Below are positions 15,903 through 24,306 of a stretch of DNA of 64,000 bases, piece after piece. The translations under genes were made by a program, and so were the position numbers. The stretch is taken from positions 62,001 through 126,000 of the forward strand of contig CAWBKU010000005.1 of NCBI GenBank assembly GCA_963789535.1. The letters are read 5' to 3'. Positions within the stretch are counted from its first letter, which is position 1, and the number at the start of each line of letters is the position of its first letter. The notes beneath the pieces are model-generated. The model made no database searches and was not told the DNA's origin. It saw only the letters and a program-made list of their open reading frames with translations. This DNA comes from CAVXHQ01 sp963789535 (GTDB lineage Bacteria; Pseudomonadota; Alphaproteobacteria; Rhodobacterales; Rhodobacteraceae).

Positions 15903-16688
15903 TCAGAAATAGCTCTGCACCAAACTCCCCGAGACGAGCGCCCAGCCGTCCGCCACCACGAAGAACGCGAGCTTGAACGGCAGCGACACGATCGCGGGCG
16001 GCACCATCATCATGCCCATCGACATCAGGATCGCCGCGACGATGAGGTCGATGATCAGGAACGGCAGGAAGATCATGAAGCCGACCTGAAACGCCCGGCT
16101 GATCTCGGACAGAAGGAACGACGGCACCATCACCGACAGCGGCGCGTCCGCAACGGCCACGTCGGGTGCCAGATCAGGCCGCAGCACCGCCAGCGCCTCG
16201 AAGGTATCGGCCTCGATCCGTCCCGTCATGAACACCCGGAACGGCTCGATGGCACGGACGAAACCGTCCTCGAGCGGCAGCGTCTCGGCAAGGACCGGCG
16301 CGATCCCCGCCTCCCACGAGGCGACGAACACCGGCTCCATCACGAAGTAGGTCAGGAACAGCGCCAGCGAGACCAGAAGCATGTTGGGCGGCGATTGTTG
16401 CAGGCCGATCGCCTGCCGCAGGATCGCCAGCACCGTCACGATGAACGGAAAGCACGTCACCATGATCGCGATGCCCGGCACCACCGACAGGACCGTGACC
16501 AGAAGCAAGAGCTGGATCGACCGCGTCGCCAGCGACCCGTTCTCGCCCAGCGACAGCGTCACCTCCTGCGCCTGCGCGGCGCCGGACAGAACCGCGAAAA
16601 TCAACGCAATTATGACGATTTGTGCCCATCGGGGCGCGGCAGGCGCCTGCCCGAACCCGGCACGGCGCAACCGGGCAGCCGGTTTCAT
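15903..16688 (-). CDS. fliP: Flagellar type III secretion export-gate protein FliP
   Basis: 261-aa inner-membrane component of the flagellar export gate. A signal-like N-terminus (IVIIALIFAVLSGAAQAQ) precedes four membrane helices. The family core is clear: TCFPFIVTVLAILRQAIGLQ, QSPPNMLLVSLALFLTYFVM and the C-terminal SMGMMMVPPAIVSLPFKLAF. FliP forms the FliPQR pore; fliQ and fliR are elsewhere in this cluster (32666-32932 and 27103-27885). It is the last gene of the minus-strand unit fliF-fliH-fliN-fliP; fliN ends 8 nt upstream of its ATG. Confidence 0.95.
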   Translation of the reverse strand: MKPAARLRRAGFGQAPAAPRWAQIVIIALIFAVLSGAAQAQEVTLSLGENGSLATRSIQLLLLVTVLSVVPGIAIMVTCFPFIVTVLAILRQAIGLQQSPPNMLLVSLALFLTYFVMEPVFVASWEAGIAPVLAETLPLEDGFVRAIEPFRVFMTGRIEADTFEALAVLRPDLAPDVAVADAPLSVMVPSFLLSEISRAFQVGFMIFLPFLIIDLIVAAILMSMGMMMVPPAIVSLPFKLAFFVVADGWALVSGSLVQSYF

Positions 16689-16696
16689 GAAGGGTT

Positions 16697-17002
16697 TCAG
16701 CCCAGTGCCCCCCGCAGGCTCACCACCTCGGTGAGGCGCACGGCGAGCTGGCCCGGCTCGCCCCCCTCCACCTCCTGCAACTCGCCCCGCGCGATGAGCT
16801 TGTCGCCGACGTAGAGTTCCACCGGATCCTCGACCCGGCGGTCCAGTGGCAGGACGTCGTTCTCGTCCAGCGCGAGGAGTTCGCGCACCGTCGGTCGGGC
16901 GCGCCCGACCGAGATGGTGATCTCGATGGGCACGGAATTGAGCGGGTGGTCCGCTGCCGCACGGTCACGGGCGGCGGTATCGGTCGAGGGCGTTCTATCC
17001 AT
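16697..17002 (-). CDS. fliN: Flagellar motor switch protein FliN
   Basis: 101-aa C-ring protein with the SpoA (surface presentation of antigens) fold. The segment IEITISVGRARPTVRELLAL and the end DPVELYVGDKLIARGELQEV match FliN. The frame is open further upstream, but ATG 17000-17002 overlaps the end of the fliH-like gene by 8 nt (ATGGATAG) and begins at the point where conservation starts. FliN sits at the bottom of the C-ring and anchors FliH/FliI. No fliM or fliG is found in the window, so the rest of the switch must be encoded elsewhere. Confidence 0.92.
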   Translation of the reverse strand: MDRTPSTDTAARDRAAADHPLNSVPIEITISVGRARPTVRELLALDENDVLPLDRRVEDPVELYVGDKLIARGELQEVEGGEPGQLAVRLTEVVSLRGALG

Positions 17003-17573
17003 GGGTGGCCTCCTGGCGCTGGTCGTCGATAAAGGCGGAAAGGATGGCGCGCAGGTCCGAGACGAGGCGCGCGGCGTCGAGGCTCGTCTCCCGGCCGCCA
17101 CCCGAGAGCGTGGCGCTGCCGGGGGCGAGGCCGGGATCGGCGCGGCAGGTGAACGGCAGGTCGGGGCGCGCCGCGAGCCGGTCGCTCACCCCGACGACAT
17201 CGGCGACGGCGACCCGGAGGACCAGCGGCTGTGCCAGATCGGCGTGCGCGGCCTGCGCCAGTGCCTGCGCCAGATGCGCGGTCAGCACCTCGGGTCCGAG
17301 GGACGGCAGCAGGGTTTCGGCCAGCCTGTCGAAGAACCCGACGAGTTCCGACATCAGGACGCCGCGCGCCTCGGCATAGCCGAAGGCCATGTCCTCCAGC
17401 GTTTCGACAAAGCCGAGAGCAAGGGCGCCCTGAGCGGTCGCGGCCTCGGCCAGTGCCTCGGCGCGACCGGCGGCATGACCGTCCTGCCAGTCTGGCGAGG
17501 GCGCGGCCGAGGCGCCGCCGATGGCGGGTGCCGGAACGTCGTCGAATTCTTCGAGAGCGAGGGCCAGTCCCAT
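16995..17573 (-). CDS. fliH: FliH-like flagellar export stator
   Basis: 192-aa acidic, Ala-rich protein lying between fliF and fliN, where fliH is normally found. The middle (about residues 35-110) is helical with regularly placed Ala/Leu (HAAGRAEALAEAATAQGALA), and the C-terminus ARLVSDLRAILSAFIDDQRQ resembles the C-terminal domain of FliH/HrpE-like stators that hold the FliI ATPase. Sequence similarity to canonical FliH is weak by eye, so the name depends on position. It starts 1 nt after the fliF stop codon (TGACATG) and overlaps fliN, showing tight coupling. Confidence 0.7.
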   Translation of the reverse strand: MGLALALEEFDDVPAPAIGGASAAPSPDWQDGHAAGRAEALAEAATAQGALALGFVETLEDMAFGYAEARGVLMSELVGFFDRLAETLLPSLGPEVLTAHLAQALAQAAHADLAQPLVLRVAVADVVGVSDRLAARPDLPFTCRADPGLAPGSATLSGGGRETSLDAARLVSDLRAILSAFIDDQRQEATHG

Positions 17574-17574
17574 G

Positions 17575-19197
17575 TCAGACGCGCTCCGCGTCTTCGGGAT
17601 CTTCGATCCAGCTTTGCAGGATCTGGATGGTCTCGTCCTGCCGTTCGTCGATCATCCGGCGCAGGCGCGTGACCGGATCGTCGGTGCCGCGCCCGCGTGT
17701 GCCGTCCTCGGCGTCGCCATAGGCCGGCAGGCCCGGCATCGGCGAGAAATCGTCGTCCGCAGCCGCCCGCGACGGTGCCGCGGCGCGGTCGTCCGAACCG
17801 ATCAGGCCAACGGCCCGCGCGCCGTCAGGCGGCGGCAGTGCCGCGACGGCACCGCCCGCCAGGATCGGGCGCACCACGAAGAGGCCGAGGACCAGCGCCA
17901 CCAGCGCCAGCACCCCGAGCTGAATCAGGTTCATCATGTCGAGCGGCGATCCGCCCGCCTCGGGCAGCGCCTCGGTTCCGAGCACCGGCACCGCCTCGAA
18001 CGGCATCGCGCGGATGGTGATGACGTCGCCACGCGCCGGGTCGAGGCCGACCGCCGAGGCCACGAGTTCGCTCAATGCAGCAAGTTCGTCCGGGCTGCGC
18101 GGTGTCGACGTGACGACGCCTGCGTCATCCGTCGCGGTCAGATCGTTGACCAGCACCGCCACGGTGAGCCGCCGCACCGCGCCGGGCGCGCGCAAAATCT
18201 CGCGATTCGTGGACGAGACCTCGTAGTTCGTCACCGACCGCGTCTCGGCGTCCTCGCTGGCCGCCGTGCCGGCCCCACCGCCCGCGTCCCCGGTCGGAAG
18301 GTTCGAGGCGACCGTCACGTCCGCCCCCGCTGAATCGGTGGTGGAATTGGTCCGCTCCTCGACCTCGGTCGAGATCGCGACGCGGCTGTCGGGATCGATC
18401 ATCCGTTCGACGATCGATTCGCTCTCGGTGACGGTATCGACCGACACCTCGACGATCGCATTGCCGGTGCCGACGCGCGCTTCGAGCAGGCGCTCGGCCC
18501 GGGCGCGCAGTTCGGCGGTCAGCGGTTGGCCGGATCCGGTGCCGTCGTCGCCCATGTCGATCAGGCCGCCCTGCCCGTCGATGACCGCGACATTTTCGGG
18601 CAAGAGGCCCGACACCGACGACGCCACCAGATAGCGCAGCGCCTGCGCCTGCGGGCGCGAGAGGCTGCCCGATGCGGTCGTCACCGTCACCGCCGCCGTG
18701 ACCGCGGTCTGCCGCTGGAACGGCCTGTTCGTCGGGCTCGAGATATGGACACGCGCGGCACGGATGTGCGGACTGGCGAGGATCGTGCGGGCCAGTTCGC
18801 CCTCCTTGGCGCGCCAGTAGGCGGCGTCGAACATCTGGCTCGTCGTGCCGAATCCCGACAGGCCGTCGAGCAGCTCATAGCCCTGACCGGTGTTCGCGGG
18901 CAGGCCCTGCGCGGCAAGCGTCAGGCGCAGTTCGTCGCGCTGCGCGGTCGGCACCCAGATCGCCGAGCCGCGCACCTCGAACGGCACGCCGCCCTGTTCG
19001 AGGGCGGTAACGACGTCGCCCGCGGCACCGTTCTCGAGACTTGCGTACAGCAGGCTCATGTCGCGCGACGCGGCGCCGCGCGACAACATCAGGACCGCTG
19101 CGAAGACCCCGACCGTGGCAAGCAGCACCACGAGTTTGCGGCCCGCAGAGAGACCTGACCAGATGCCGCCAATTCCGTTCACACGCATTCTCCGCAT
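17575..19197 (-). CDS. fliF: Flagellar MS-ring protein FliF
   Basis: 540-aa protein that forms the membrane/supramembrane ring on which the basal body assembles. Membrane helix 1 is at about residues 22-42 (KLVVLLATVGVFAAVLMLSR). The ring-building YscJ/FliF domain contains SLLYASLENGAAGDVVTALE, then SGFGTTSQMFDAAYWRAKEG and ARVHISSPTNRPFQRQ. A second helix near 425-445 precedes the cytoplasmic tail, which ends IDERQDETIQILQSWIEDPE, the FliG-binding motif. The exact start is unclear (ATG 19197, ATG 19188 or GTG 19182). A TTAA-N7-TTAG box lies 47 nt upstream, between fliF and fliL. Confidence 0.94.
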   Translation of the reverse strand: MRRMRVNGIGGIWSGLSAGRKLVVLLATVGVFAAVLMLSRGAASRDMSLLYASLENGAAGDVVTALEQGGVPFEVRGSAIWVPTAQRDELRLTLAAQGLPANTGQGYELLDGLSGFGTTSQMFDAAYWRAKEGELARTILASPHIRAARVHISSPTNRPFQRQTAVTAAVTVTTASGSLSRPQAQALRYLVASSVSGLLPENVAVIDGQGGLIDMGDDGTGSGQPLTAELRARAERLLEARVGTGNAIVEVSVDTVTESESIVERMIDPDSRVAISTEVEERTNSTTDSAGADVTVASNLPTGDAGGGAGTAASEDAETRSVTNYEVSSTNREILRAPGAVRRLTVAVLVNDLTATDDAGVVTSTPRSPDELAALSELVASAVGLDPARGDVITIRAMPFEAVPVLGTEALPEAGGSPLDMMNLIQLGVLALVALVLGLFVVRPILAGGAVAALPPPDGARAVGLIGSDDRAAAPSRAAADDDFSPMPGLPAYGDAEDGTRGRGTDDPVTRLRRMIDERQDETIQILQSWIEDPEDAERV

Positions 19198-19243
19198 TTC
19201 GACCGGACGTTCTGCCCGACATGAGCTGAATGGCGGATCGGGC

Positions 19244-19258
19244 TTAACAATCGGTTAG
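19244..19258. promoter_or_regulatory. Putative CtrA-type box between divergent fliF and fliL
   Basis: TTAACAATCGGTTAG fits TTAA-N7-TTAA with one mismatch. It lies 47 nt from the fliF start and 55 nt from the fliL start. CtrA controls flagellar genes in Rhodobacterales, and the same TTAA-N7-TTAG form recurs upstream of the flagellin gene here. Confidence 0.5.
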
Positions 19259-19312
19259 TCGGTTTCGGTTTATCCAGGTGCTGCACCCCGTTTCGGGACG
19301 AGGAGAGTGCCG

Positions 19313-19918
19313 ATGACCGCAACCGCCGATCCGCAACAGGCCACCGCCCCGAAAAAGGGCTCGAAACTGCCGATGATCCTGGGGCTGGTGCTGGCCGTCG
19401 TCGGCGGGGCGGGCGGGTTCTATGCCGTCCAGAGCGGTCTCTTGTCTTTCGGCGGCGATGACGCGGAGGCTTACGCCTCCGGCGAGGAGGGTTATGGGTC
19501 CGGCGAGGAGGGTTACGCGTCCGGCGAAGAGGGCAGTTCCGGGTCCGGCCATGAAAGTGCTGCTGCCGCCGGGGCAGAAGGGGGCGATTCGGGTTCCTAC
19601 GATCTTCCCGACCTGGGCAGTCCGTCGTTCGTGGCCCTCGATCCGATCATCGTCAATCTGCCGCCCGGGTCGCGACACGACATCCTGCGGTTTTCCGCGA
19701 CGCTCGACGTGCCCGACGCCTACATCGGCGAGGTGCAGTCGATCCGCCCGCGAATCGTCGACGTGCTCAACAGCTATCTTCGGGCGGTCGAGGTTTCCGA
19801 CCTCGAGGATCGCGCCGCCCTGACGCTTTTGCGCAGCCAGATGCTGCGCCGGGTGCAGGTCGTCACCGGCGAGGGCCGGGTGCGCGATCTGCTGATCAAC
19901 GAATTCGTCTTCAACTAG
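19313..19918 (+). CDS. fliL: Flagellar basal-body-associated protein FliL
   Basis: 201-aa inner-membrane protein that surrounds the stator and supports torque. One membrane helix (about residues 20-42, MILGLVLAVVGGAGGFYAVQ) is followed by an unusual linker with three 7-residue repeats (YASGEEG, YGSGEEG, YASGEEG; residues 54-74), then the periplasmic FliL domain (VALDPIIVNLPPG, LRFSATLDVPD, QMLRRVQVVTGEGRVRDLLI, NEFVFN). ATG 19313 is chosen over GTG 19307 because AGGAGAG sits 5 nt upstream. It heads the plus-strand unit fliL-PflI-like-motE. A second FliL-like protein is encoded at 29390-29932. Confidence 0.92.
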   Translation: MTATADPQQATAPKKGSKLPMILGLVLAVVGGAGGFYAVQSGLLSFGGDDAEAYASGEEGYGSGEEGYASGEEGSSGSGHESAAAAGAEGGDSGSYDLPDLGSPSFVALDPIIVNLPPGSRHDILRFSATLDVPDAYIGEVQSIRPRIVDVLNSYLRAVEVSDLEDRAALTLLRSQMLRRVQVVTGEGRVRDLLINEFVFN

Positions 19919-19991
19919 ACGCGGCGGGTCCGCGTTCGACCATCACTTGCGGCGCCGAAGGTGCGCCAAACGTCACCAGAAGGGACACGAA

Positions 19992-20363
19992 ATGGCGATG
20001 ATCTCGGATATCCTGTTGTTTGCGGGCGCGGCAGGGGCGGCATTCTACTGCTATGTCCTCGCGCGCAGACTGCGCAACTTCACCGACCTCGAGAAGGGGG
20101 TCGGCGGCGCGGTTGCGGTGCTGTCGGCGCAGGTCGACGATCTTCAGCGGACGCTGACGGCGGCGCAGGGAACCGCGCGACGCTCGGTCGCACAGCTCGA
20201 CGAGGTCAGCGGGCGGGCCGGGGCGACGGTCAAGCGGCTGGAACTGCTCATGGCCTCGCTGCATGACCTGCCGCTGACGACGCCGCCCGCGGCGCCCGCC
20301 AATCCGTTCTTCGTACGCACCGCCGCGCAGCCGCAGGGTGCCGGTCGGACGGTCGACGCATGA
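19992..20363 (+). CDS. Small bitopic membrane protein of the flagellar cluster (PflI/DUF6468-like)
   Basis: 123-aa protein with one N-terminal membrane helix (about residues 4-24, ISDILLFAGAAGAAFYCYVL), then a predicted coiled coil (LRNFTDLEKGVGGAVAVLSA, QVDDLQRTLTAAQ) and a Pro/Ala-rich tail. Its place between fliL and motE matches that of short alphaproteobacterial proteins grouped as DUF6468 or PflI (flagellar positioning in Caulobacter). I recognise this from position and topology rather than from a strong motif. Its TGA overlaps the motE ATG (ATGA). A role in placing or stabilising the flagellar motor is inferred. Confidence 0.6.
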   Translation: MAMISDILLFAGAAGAAFYCYVLARRLRNFTDLEKGVGGAVAVLSAQVDDLQRTLTAAQGTARRSVAQLDEVSGRAGATVKRLELLMASLHDLPLTTPPAAPANPFFVRTAAQPQGAGRTVDA

Positions 20364-20974
20364 CCGCCCCGGGCATCTCGCCGGCACCGGCGATGGCCGC
20401 GCCGAAGGTCCGCCGTTCCGTGCGCAAGGGCCGGGGTACGCTGTCGGTGATCGCCGCACTCCTCTTGGCCTCGGGCCTGCTGCGGCTCGGCCTCATGCCC
20501 AGCGCGGCACTGGCGGTCGGCGCCGAGGACGAGATCGCCGCCGCACCGCTGGTCTGTGTCGCCGGGGATACGCCCGCCGCCCTGATGGAGGCGTTGCGCG
20601 CGCGCGAGGAGCGGGTCGCGGCGCGCGAGGCGCAGATCGCGGACCGGATGCAGGCTCTGCAACTCGCCGAAAGCGAGATTCGCGAGCAACTGGATGCGCT
20701 GGCCGAGGCCGAAGCGTCGCTCGGCGCCTTGCTGACGGTCGCGTCGTCGGCCGCCGAGACCGACCTCGACCGTCTGACCACCGTCTACGAGAATATGAAA
20801 CCTCAAGACGCCGCAGCCTTGTTCGCGCAGATGGAACCGGCGTTCTCGGCCGGGTTCATGGGGCGCATGGACCCGACGGCCGCCGCCGCGATCATGACCA
20901 ACCTCGAGCCGGAACGCGCCTATCTCATCAGCGTCGTGCTGGCCGGTCGCAATGCGACGGTGCCCACCGAGTAG
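20360..20974 (+). CDS. MotE-like flagellar protein
   Basis: 204-aa protein with one membrane helix (about residues 28-50), a coiled coil (about 75-130: ALRAREERVAAREAQIADRM) and a C-terminal MgtE N-like domain (TTVYENMKPQDAAALFAQME, then ESGF-like PAFSAGFMGRMDP and AAAIMTNLEPERAYLISVVL). This architecture is that of MotE, a periplasmic chaperone of MotC/stator proteins in rhizobia. Location next to motA agrees. Overlaps the preceding gene by four nt, so translation is likely coupled. The gap of 105 nt before motA could hold a promoter, but none was clear. Confidence 0.8.
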   Translation: MTAPGISPAPAMAAPKVRRSVRKGRGTLSVIAALLLASGLLRLGLMPSAALAVGAEDEIAAAPLVCVAGDTPAALMEALRAREERVAAREAQIADRMQALQLAESEIREQLDALAEAEASLGALLTVASSAAETDLDRLTTVYENMKPQDAAALFAQMEPAFSAGFMGRMDPTAAAAIMTNLEPERAYLISVVLAGRNATVPTE

Positions 20975-21079
20975 GGCATTTCGGTCCGCGACCCGCTCCC
21001 GAATGACGAAACCTTAACCTCCTTTGCCCATACAGGGCATGGGGGGCCCGGGGCCCAATCTGCAAAGGACAGCACTGAA

Positions 21080-21946
21080 ATGTTTGGGCTTATCGGTATC
21101 GTGGTCGTCTTCGTCGCCATCTTCGGCGGGTATCTGTTCGCCGGCGGCAAGATGGCGATCATCCTCTACACGCTGCCCTACGAGATGATCATGATCGGCG
21201 GCTCCGCCCTTGGCGCGTTCCTCATCTCCAACAGCGGGTCCGGCGTGAAGAACACGCTCAAGGACATCGGCAAGGTGTTCAAGGGCCCGAAGTGGAAGCA
21301 TCACGACTACCGCGACCTGCTGTGCATGATGTTCGAGCTGATCCGCGTGGCGCGGACCAATCCGATGGACCTCGAGGCGCACATCGAGGATCCGGGCAAC
21401 TCGAGCATCATCAGCCGTTATCCGAAGATCCAGAAGGACAAGGAGGCGATCGGCCTGATCTGCGACACGTTGCGCTCGGCGTCGATGAACTACGACGATC
21501 CGCATCAGGTCGAGGAGGTGCTGGAAAAGCGGATCGAGGAATACAATCACCACGCGATGCACGGAAGCCATGCCTTGCAGACGGTCGCCGACGGTCTGCC
21601 CGCCCTTGGGATCGTGGCCGCCGTGCTGGGCGTCATCAAGACGATGGGGTCGATCGACCAGCCGCCGGAGGTGCTGGGCAAGCTGATCGGCGGCGCCCTC
21701 GTCGGCACGTTCCTCGGCGTGTTCCTCGCCTACGGTCTGGTCGGTCCCTTCTCGGTCAAGGTGGCGGCGGTGACGTCGGAGGATTCGCACTTCTACAAAC
21801 TTATCCGGGAGGTCATGGTCGCCAACCTCTACAGGCACGCGCCCAACATCTGCATCGAGGTCGGGCGCCAGAACACGCCCGCCCATTGCCGCCCCTCGTT
21901 CGGCGAACTCGAGGAGGCCTTGAAGGCCACGAAGGGTGCTGCATGA
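21080..21946 (+). CDS. motA: Flagellar motor stator protein MotA
   Basis: 288-aa proton-channel subunit of the stator. Four membrane helices are visible: IVVVFVAIFGGYLFAGGKMA, IMIGGSALGAFLISN, ALGIVAAVLGVIKTMGSIDQ and LVGTFLGVFLAYGLVGPFSV. The large cytoplasmic loop between helices 2 and 3 contains RDLLCMMFELIRVARTNPMD, the region that interacts with FliG. It is a single-copy MotA of the alphaproteobacterial long type. Its stop overlaps the next gene's start (ATGA at 21943-21946). No motB lies in the window, which is unusual because motA and motB are normally adjacent. Confidence 0.96.
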   Translation: MFGLIGIVVVFVAIFGGYLFAGGKMAIILYTLPYEMIMIGGSALGAFLISNSGSGVKNTLKDIGKVFKGPKWKHHDYRDLLCMMFELIRVARTNPMDLEAHIEDPGNSSIISRYPKIQKDKEAIGLICDTLRSASMNYDDPHQVEEVLEKRIEEYNHHAMHGSHALQTVADGLPALGIVAAVLGVIKTMGSIDQPPEVLGKLIGGALVGTFLGVFLAYGLVGPFSVKVAAVTSEDSHFYKLIREVMVANLYRHAPNICIEVGRQNTPAHCRPSFGELEEALKATKGAA

Positions 21947-24183
21947 GGCGGCATCGCACCACCGTCGTCGCGACCGCCGCGGCGATATGTCTTTGGGCCG
22001 TGGCAGCCGCCGCGCAAACCGTGTCGGTGCGGTCGGGCGAACACGACGGTTTTACCCGCCTCGTCCTCGACATACCGTCCGGAACGGACTGGACCACCGA
22101 AACGACGTCGGGCGGGCACCGCATCGGACTGAACGGCGTGGCAGGCTTCGATCTCGGAGCGGCCTTCGACCGGATCGAGCGCAACCGGATCGCGGCGCTT
22201 TCCGGGGGACCCGACGGCCTCGACATCGCGGTCGCGTGTCTGTGCCATGTCGAGGCCTTTCTCTACCGTCCCGACATGCTCGTCGTCGATGTCATCGATG
22301 GACCGAGTCCGACACAGATCACGGAAGTCGCTGCGGAACCCACTCCCGCTACGCCACCGGCTCGCGTTGCTCTGCCGCTGTTTTCCGCGCCCGTCCTCAC
22401 CGCCCTGCCGCTGACGCGCACCTTCGACGCCCCGGAACCCCGTTCTGACGCGCTGGTCGCGACAGAACGCGCGATCCTCGAGAGTTTTGCCCGCGCCGCG
22501 AGTCAGGGGATCTTCGATTTTCCGTCGTTCCCCGCCGCGCAGGGCGCGGCCGGTTTGGACCTGCCCGCAGGGATCGGCCTGACACCCGTCACCGATCCGA
22601 TGGACGGCGTCGCCTTGCCGCAGAGCGGCACCGGCCCCGCGCGGCCCGGGCTGCTGGTGCGCACGGGTATTTTCCGCGGTAACGGCGGCGGCCCGGTCGA
22701 TGCCGCAGAGCCCGGCACCTGCACGCGACTGGGGCGTCTGGATACCGCCGCCTGGATCGACGCCGACGCGCCGTTCTACGAGCAGATCGGGCCCGGTCGA
22801 TTCGACATGACCTCGGAAACCGGGCGCGTGGTGCCGCAGGGGGTGGTCGATCAGGCCCGCCGCTATGTCGCGTTCGGTTTCGGCAGAGAGGCGCTCGACG
22901 TCCTCGGCCTCCTTGGGGGCAACGTGCCCGCCGAGATGCGCGACGACGTCCGCACGCTGCGCACCCTCGCCACCATCGTCGACGGTGCGACGGCGCCGGA
23001 CACGGCGGTCGCGCGCGGTATCGGCTGCGGTCCGGATGCCGCGGTCTGGGCGAGCCTCGCTCGGGGGACGCTGGACGGGACCGACGACGCGCACCGGGAT
23101 GCGGCCCTTGTCGGCCTGCGCGACCTGCCCGAAGCGTTGCGTGGCCATCTCGGCCTGCGGCTCGCGGCCCTGTATTCCCAGGCGGGCGAGCATCTGATCG
23201 CCTCGGAAATCCTCACCGCCGCCCGCCACGAAGTGACTGGCGACGGCCGCGCCGCCGACCTTGCGCAGGCCGATCTGGCCGGTGCCGAGCTTGGGCCCGA
23301 GGCGGAAATCGCCCGCCTCGATACCCTTGCCGCGCGCGATCCGCAATTGCCGCCCGAGACCCTCGTCCGCCTGCTCGACCTGACGGTCGAAGCGGGGCGG
23401 GCAATCGATCCCTCGATACTCGAACTCGCGTCATCGGTGCGCCATGACGTCGGCGGCGAGGAGGTCGAGGCGGAACTGGCGCGGGCCGAGGCGCGCGCAA
23501 CGATCCTCGCGGGGGATTTCGATGACGCGCTGGCGCTGATCGAAGAGACATCGGAGCTGATCGGCGACGAGACGGCGGGCATCCTGCGCGACGCGGCAAT
23601 CGCGGCATCGGCCGAACGTGCTGGCGACGGGGCGTTCCTCGACACGGCCCTGGCGATGGCGCCCGAGGACATTTCGGCATCGGTGCAGAACGCCGTCGCC
23701 GCCCGGCTGCTGGCACTCGGCTTTCCCGATCTGGCGCAGTCCTATCTGCGCGGCGGCGCCGAACAGGAGGCGATGCGCGTCCGGCGTTATCTGCGGGCAG
23801 AGGTGGCGGCGGCACTCGGCGATGTAACCGGTGCGGACCGCGCCCTCGAAGGGATGACTGACGGGCGCGCGCAAGAGATCCGGGCGCGCGCGCGCACTGC
23901 CTCCGGCGATTTCGCCGGCGCCTACGCGGCGCGCGACCTTGCCGCCGCGACGCCCGAAGGAGAGGGCGCGGCCTGGCGGGCGGGCGACTGGACCGGCCTC
24001 GAGACCTCGGGCGATGCGCTGCTGAGCGACGCATCTCGGGCGATCCTGTCCGCGCCGCCGCCGCCTGGCGACGGCACGCCGCTCGCCGACCGGCAGGCCC
24101 TGCTGGCCGAGGCGGAAAGCACCCGCGCCCTGACCGAAGCGCTGCTCGAACGGTTCACCGTCACCGCCGACGAGGGTGGCTAG
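21943..24183 (+). CDS. Large periplasmic hypothetical protein of the flagellar cluster
   Basis: 746-aa protein with a clear signal peptide (RRHRTTVVATAAAICLWAVA then AAAQT). The first mature domain (about residues 22-110; VRSGEHDGFTRLVLDIPSGT, then VDVIDGP) resembles AMIN-type beta domains that bind cell-wall material. A Pro-rich linker (about 115-140) and a disordered stretch follow. The C-terminal half (about 310-735) is almost purely helical with repeated Ala/Leu/Asp patterns (ASLARGTLDGTDDAHRDAAL), like TPR/SEL-type solenoids. The ATG overlaps the motA stop. The position and size are compatible with a MotC/MotK-like stator accessory, but no family is recognised with certainty. Confidence 0.75.
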   Translation: MRRHRTTVVATAAAICLWAVAAAAQTVSVRSGEHDGFTRLVLDIPSGTDWTTETTSGGHRIGLNGVAGFDLGAAFDRIERNRIAALSGGPDGLDIAVACLCHVEAFLYRPDMLVVDVIDGPSPTQITEVAAEPTPATPPARVALPLFSAPVLTALPLTRTFDAPEPRSDALVATERAILESFARAASQGIFDFPSFPAAQGAAGLDLPAGIGLTPVTDPMDGVALPQSGTGPARPGLLVRTGIFRGNGGGPVDAAEPGTCTRLGRLDTAAWIDADAPFYEQIGPGRFDMTSETGRVVPQGVVDQARRYVAFGFGREALDVLGLLGGNVPAEMRDDVRTLRTLATIVDGATAPDTAVARGIGCGPDAAVWASLARGTLDGTDDAHRDAALVGLRDLPEALRGHLGLRLAALYSQAGEHLIASEILTAARHEVTGDGRAADLAQADLAGAELGPEAEIARLDTLAARDPQLPPETLVRLLDLTVEAGRAIDPSILELASSVRHDVGGEEVEAELARAEARATILAGDFDDALALIEETSELIGDETAGILRDAAIAASAERAGDGAFLDTALAMAPEDISASVQNAVAARLLALGFPDLAQSYLRGGAEQEAMRVRRYLRAEVAAALGDVTGADRALEGMTDGRAQEIRARARTASGDFAGAYAARDLAAATPEGEGAAWRAGDWTGLETSGDALLSDASRAILSAPPPPGDGTPLADRQALLAEAESTRALTEALLERFTVTADEGG

Positions 24184-24306
24184 GCCGGGCCGAAACGGGG
24201 CGGTCGGCAATCCTTTCTAAACTTTCCGGGCATAGCCTGCGGCACGAGCGACGACGATGAAGGACCGGCACTCCGGTCGATCGACCGGCAGCAGAAGGCG
24301 CCACCG

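Noticed and set aside
21010..21030. CCTTAACC upstream of motA as a CtrA box
   Set aside because: Only one TTAA half is present; the second half at N7 reads TGCC.
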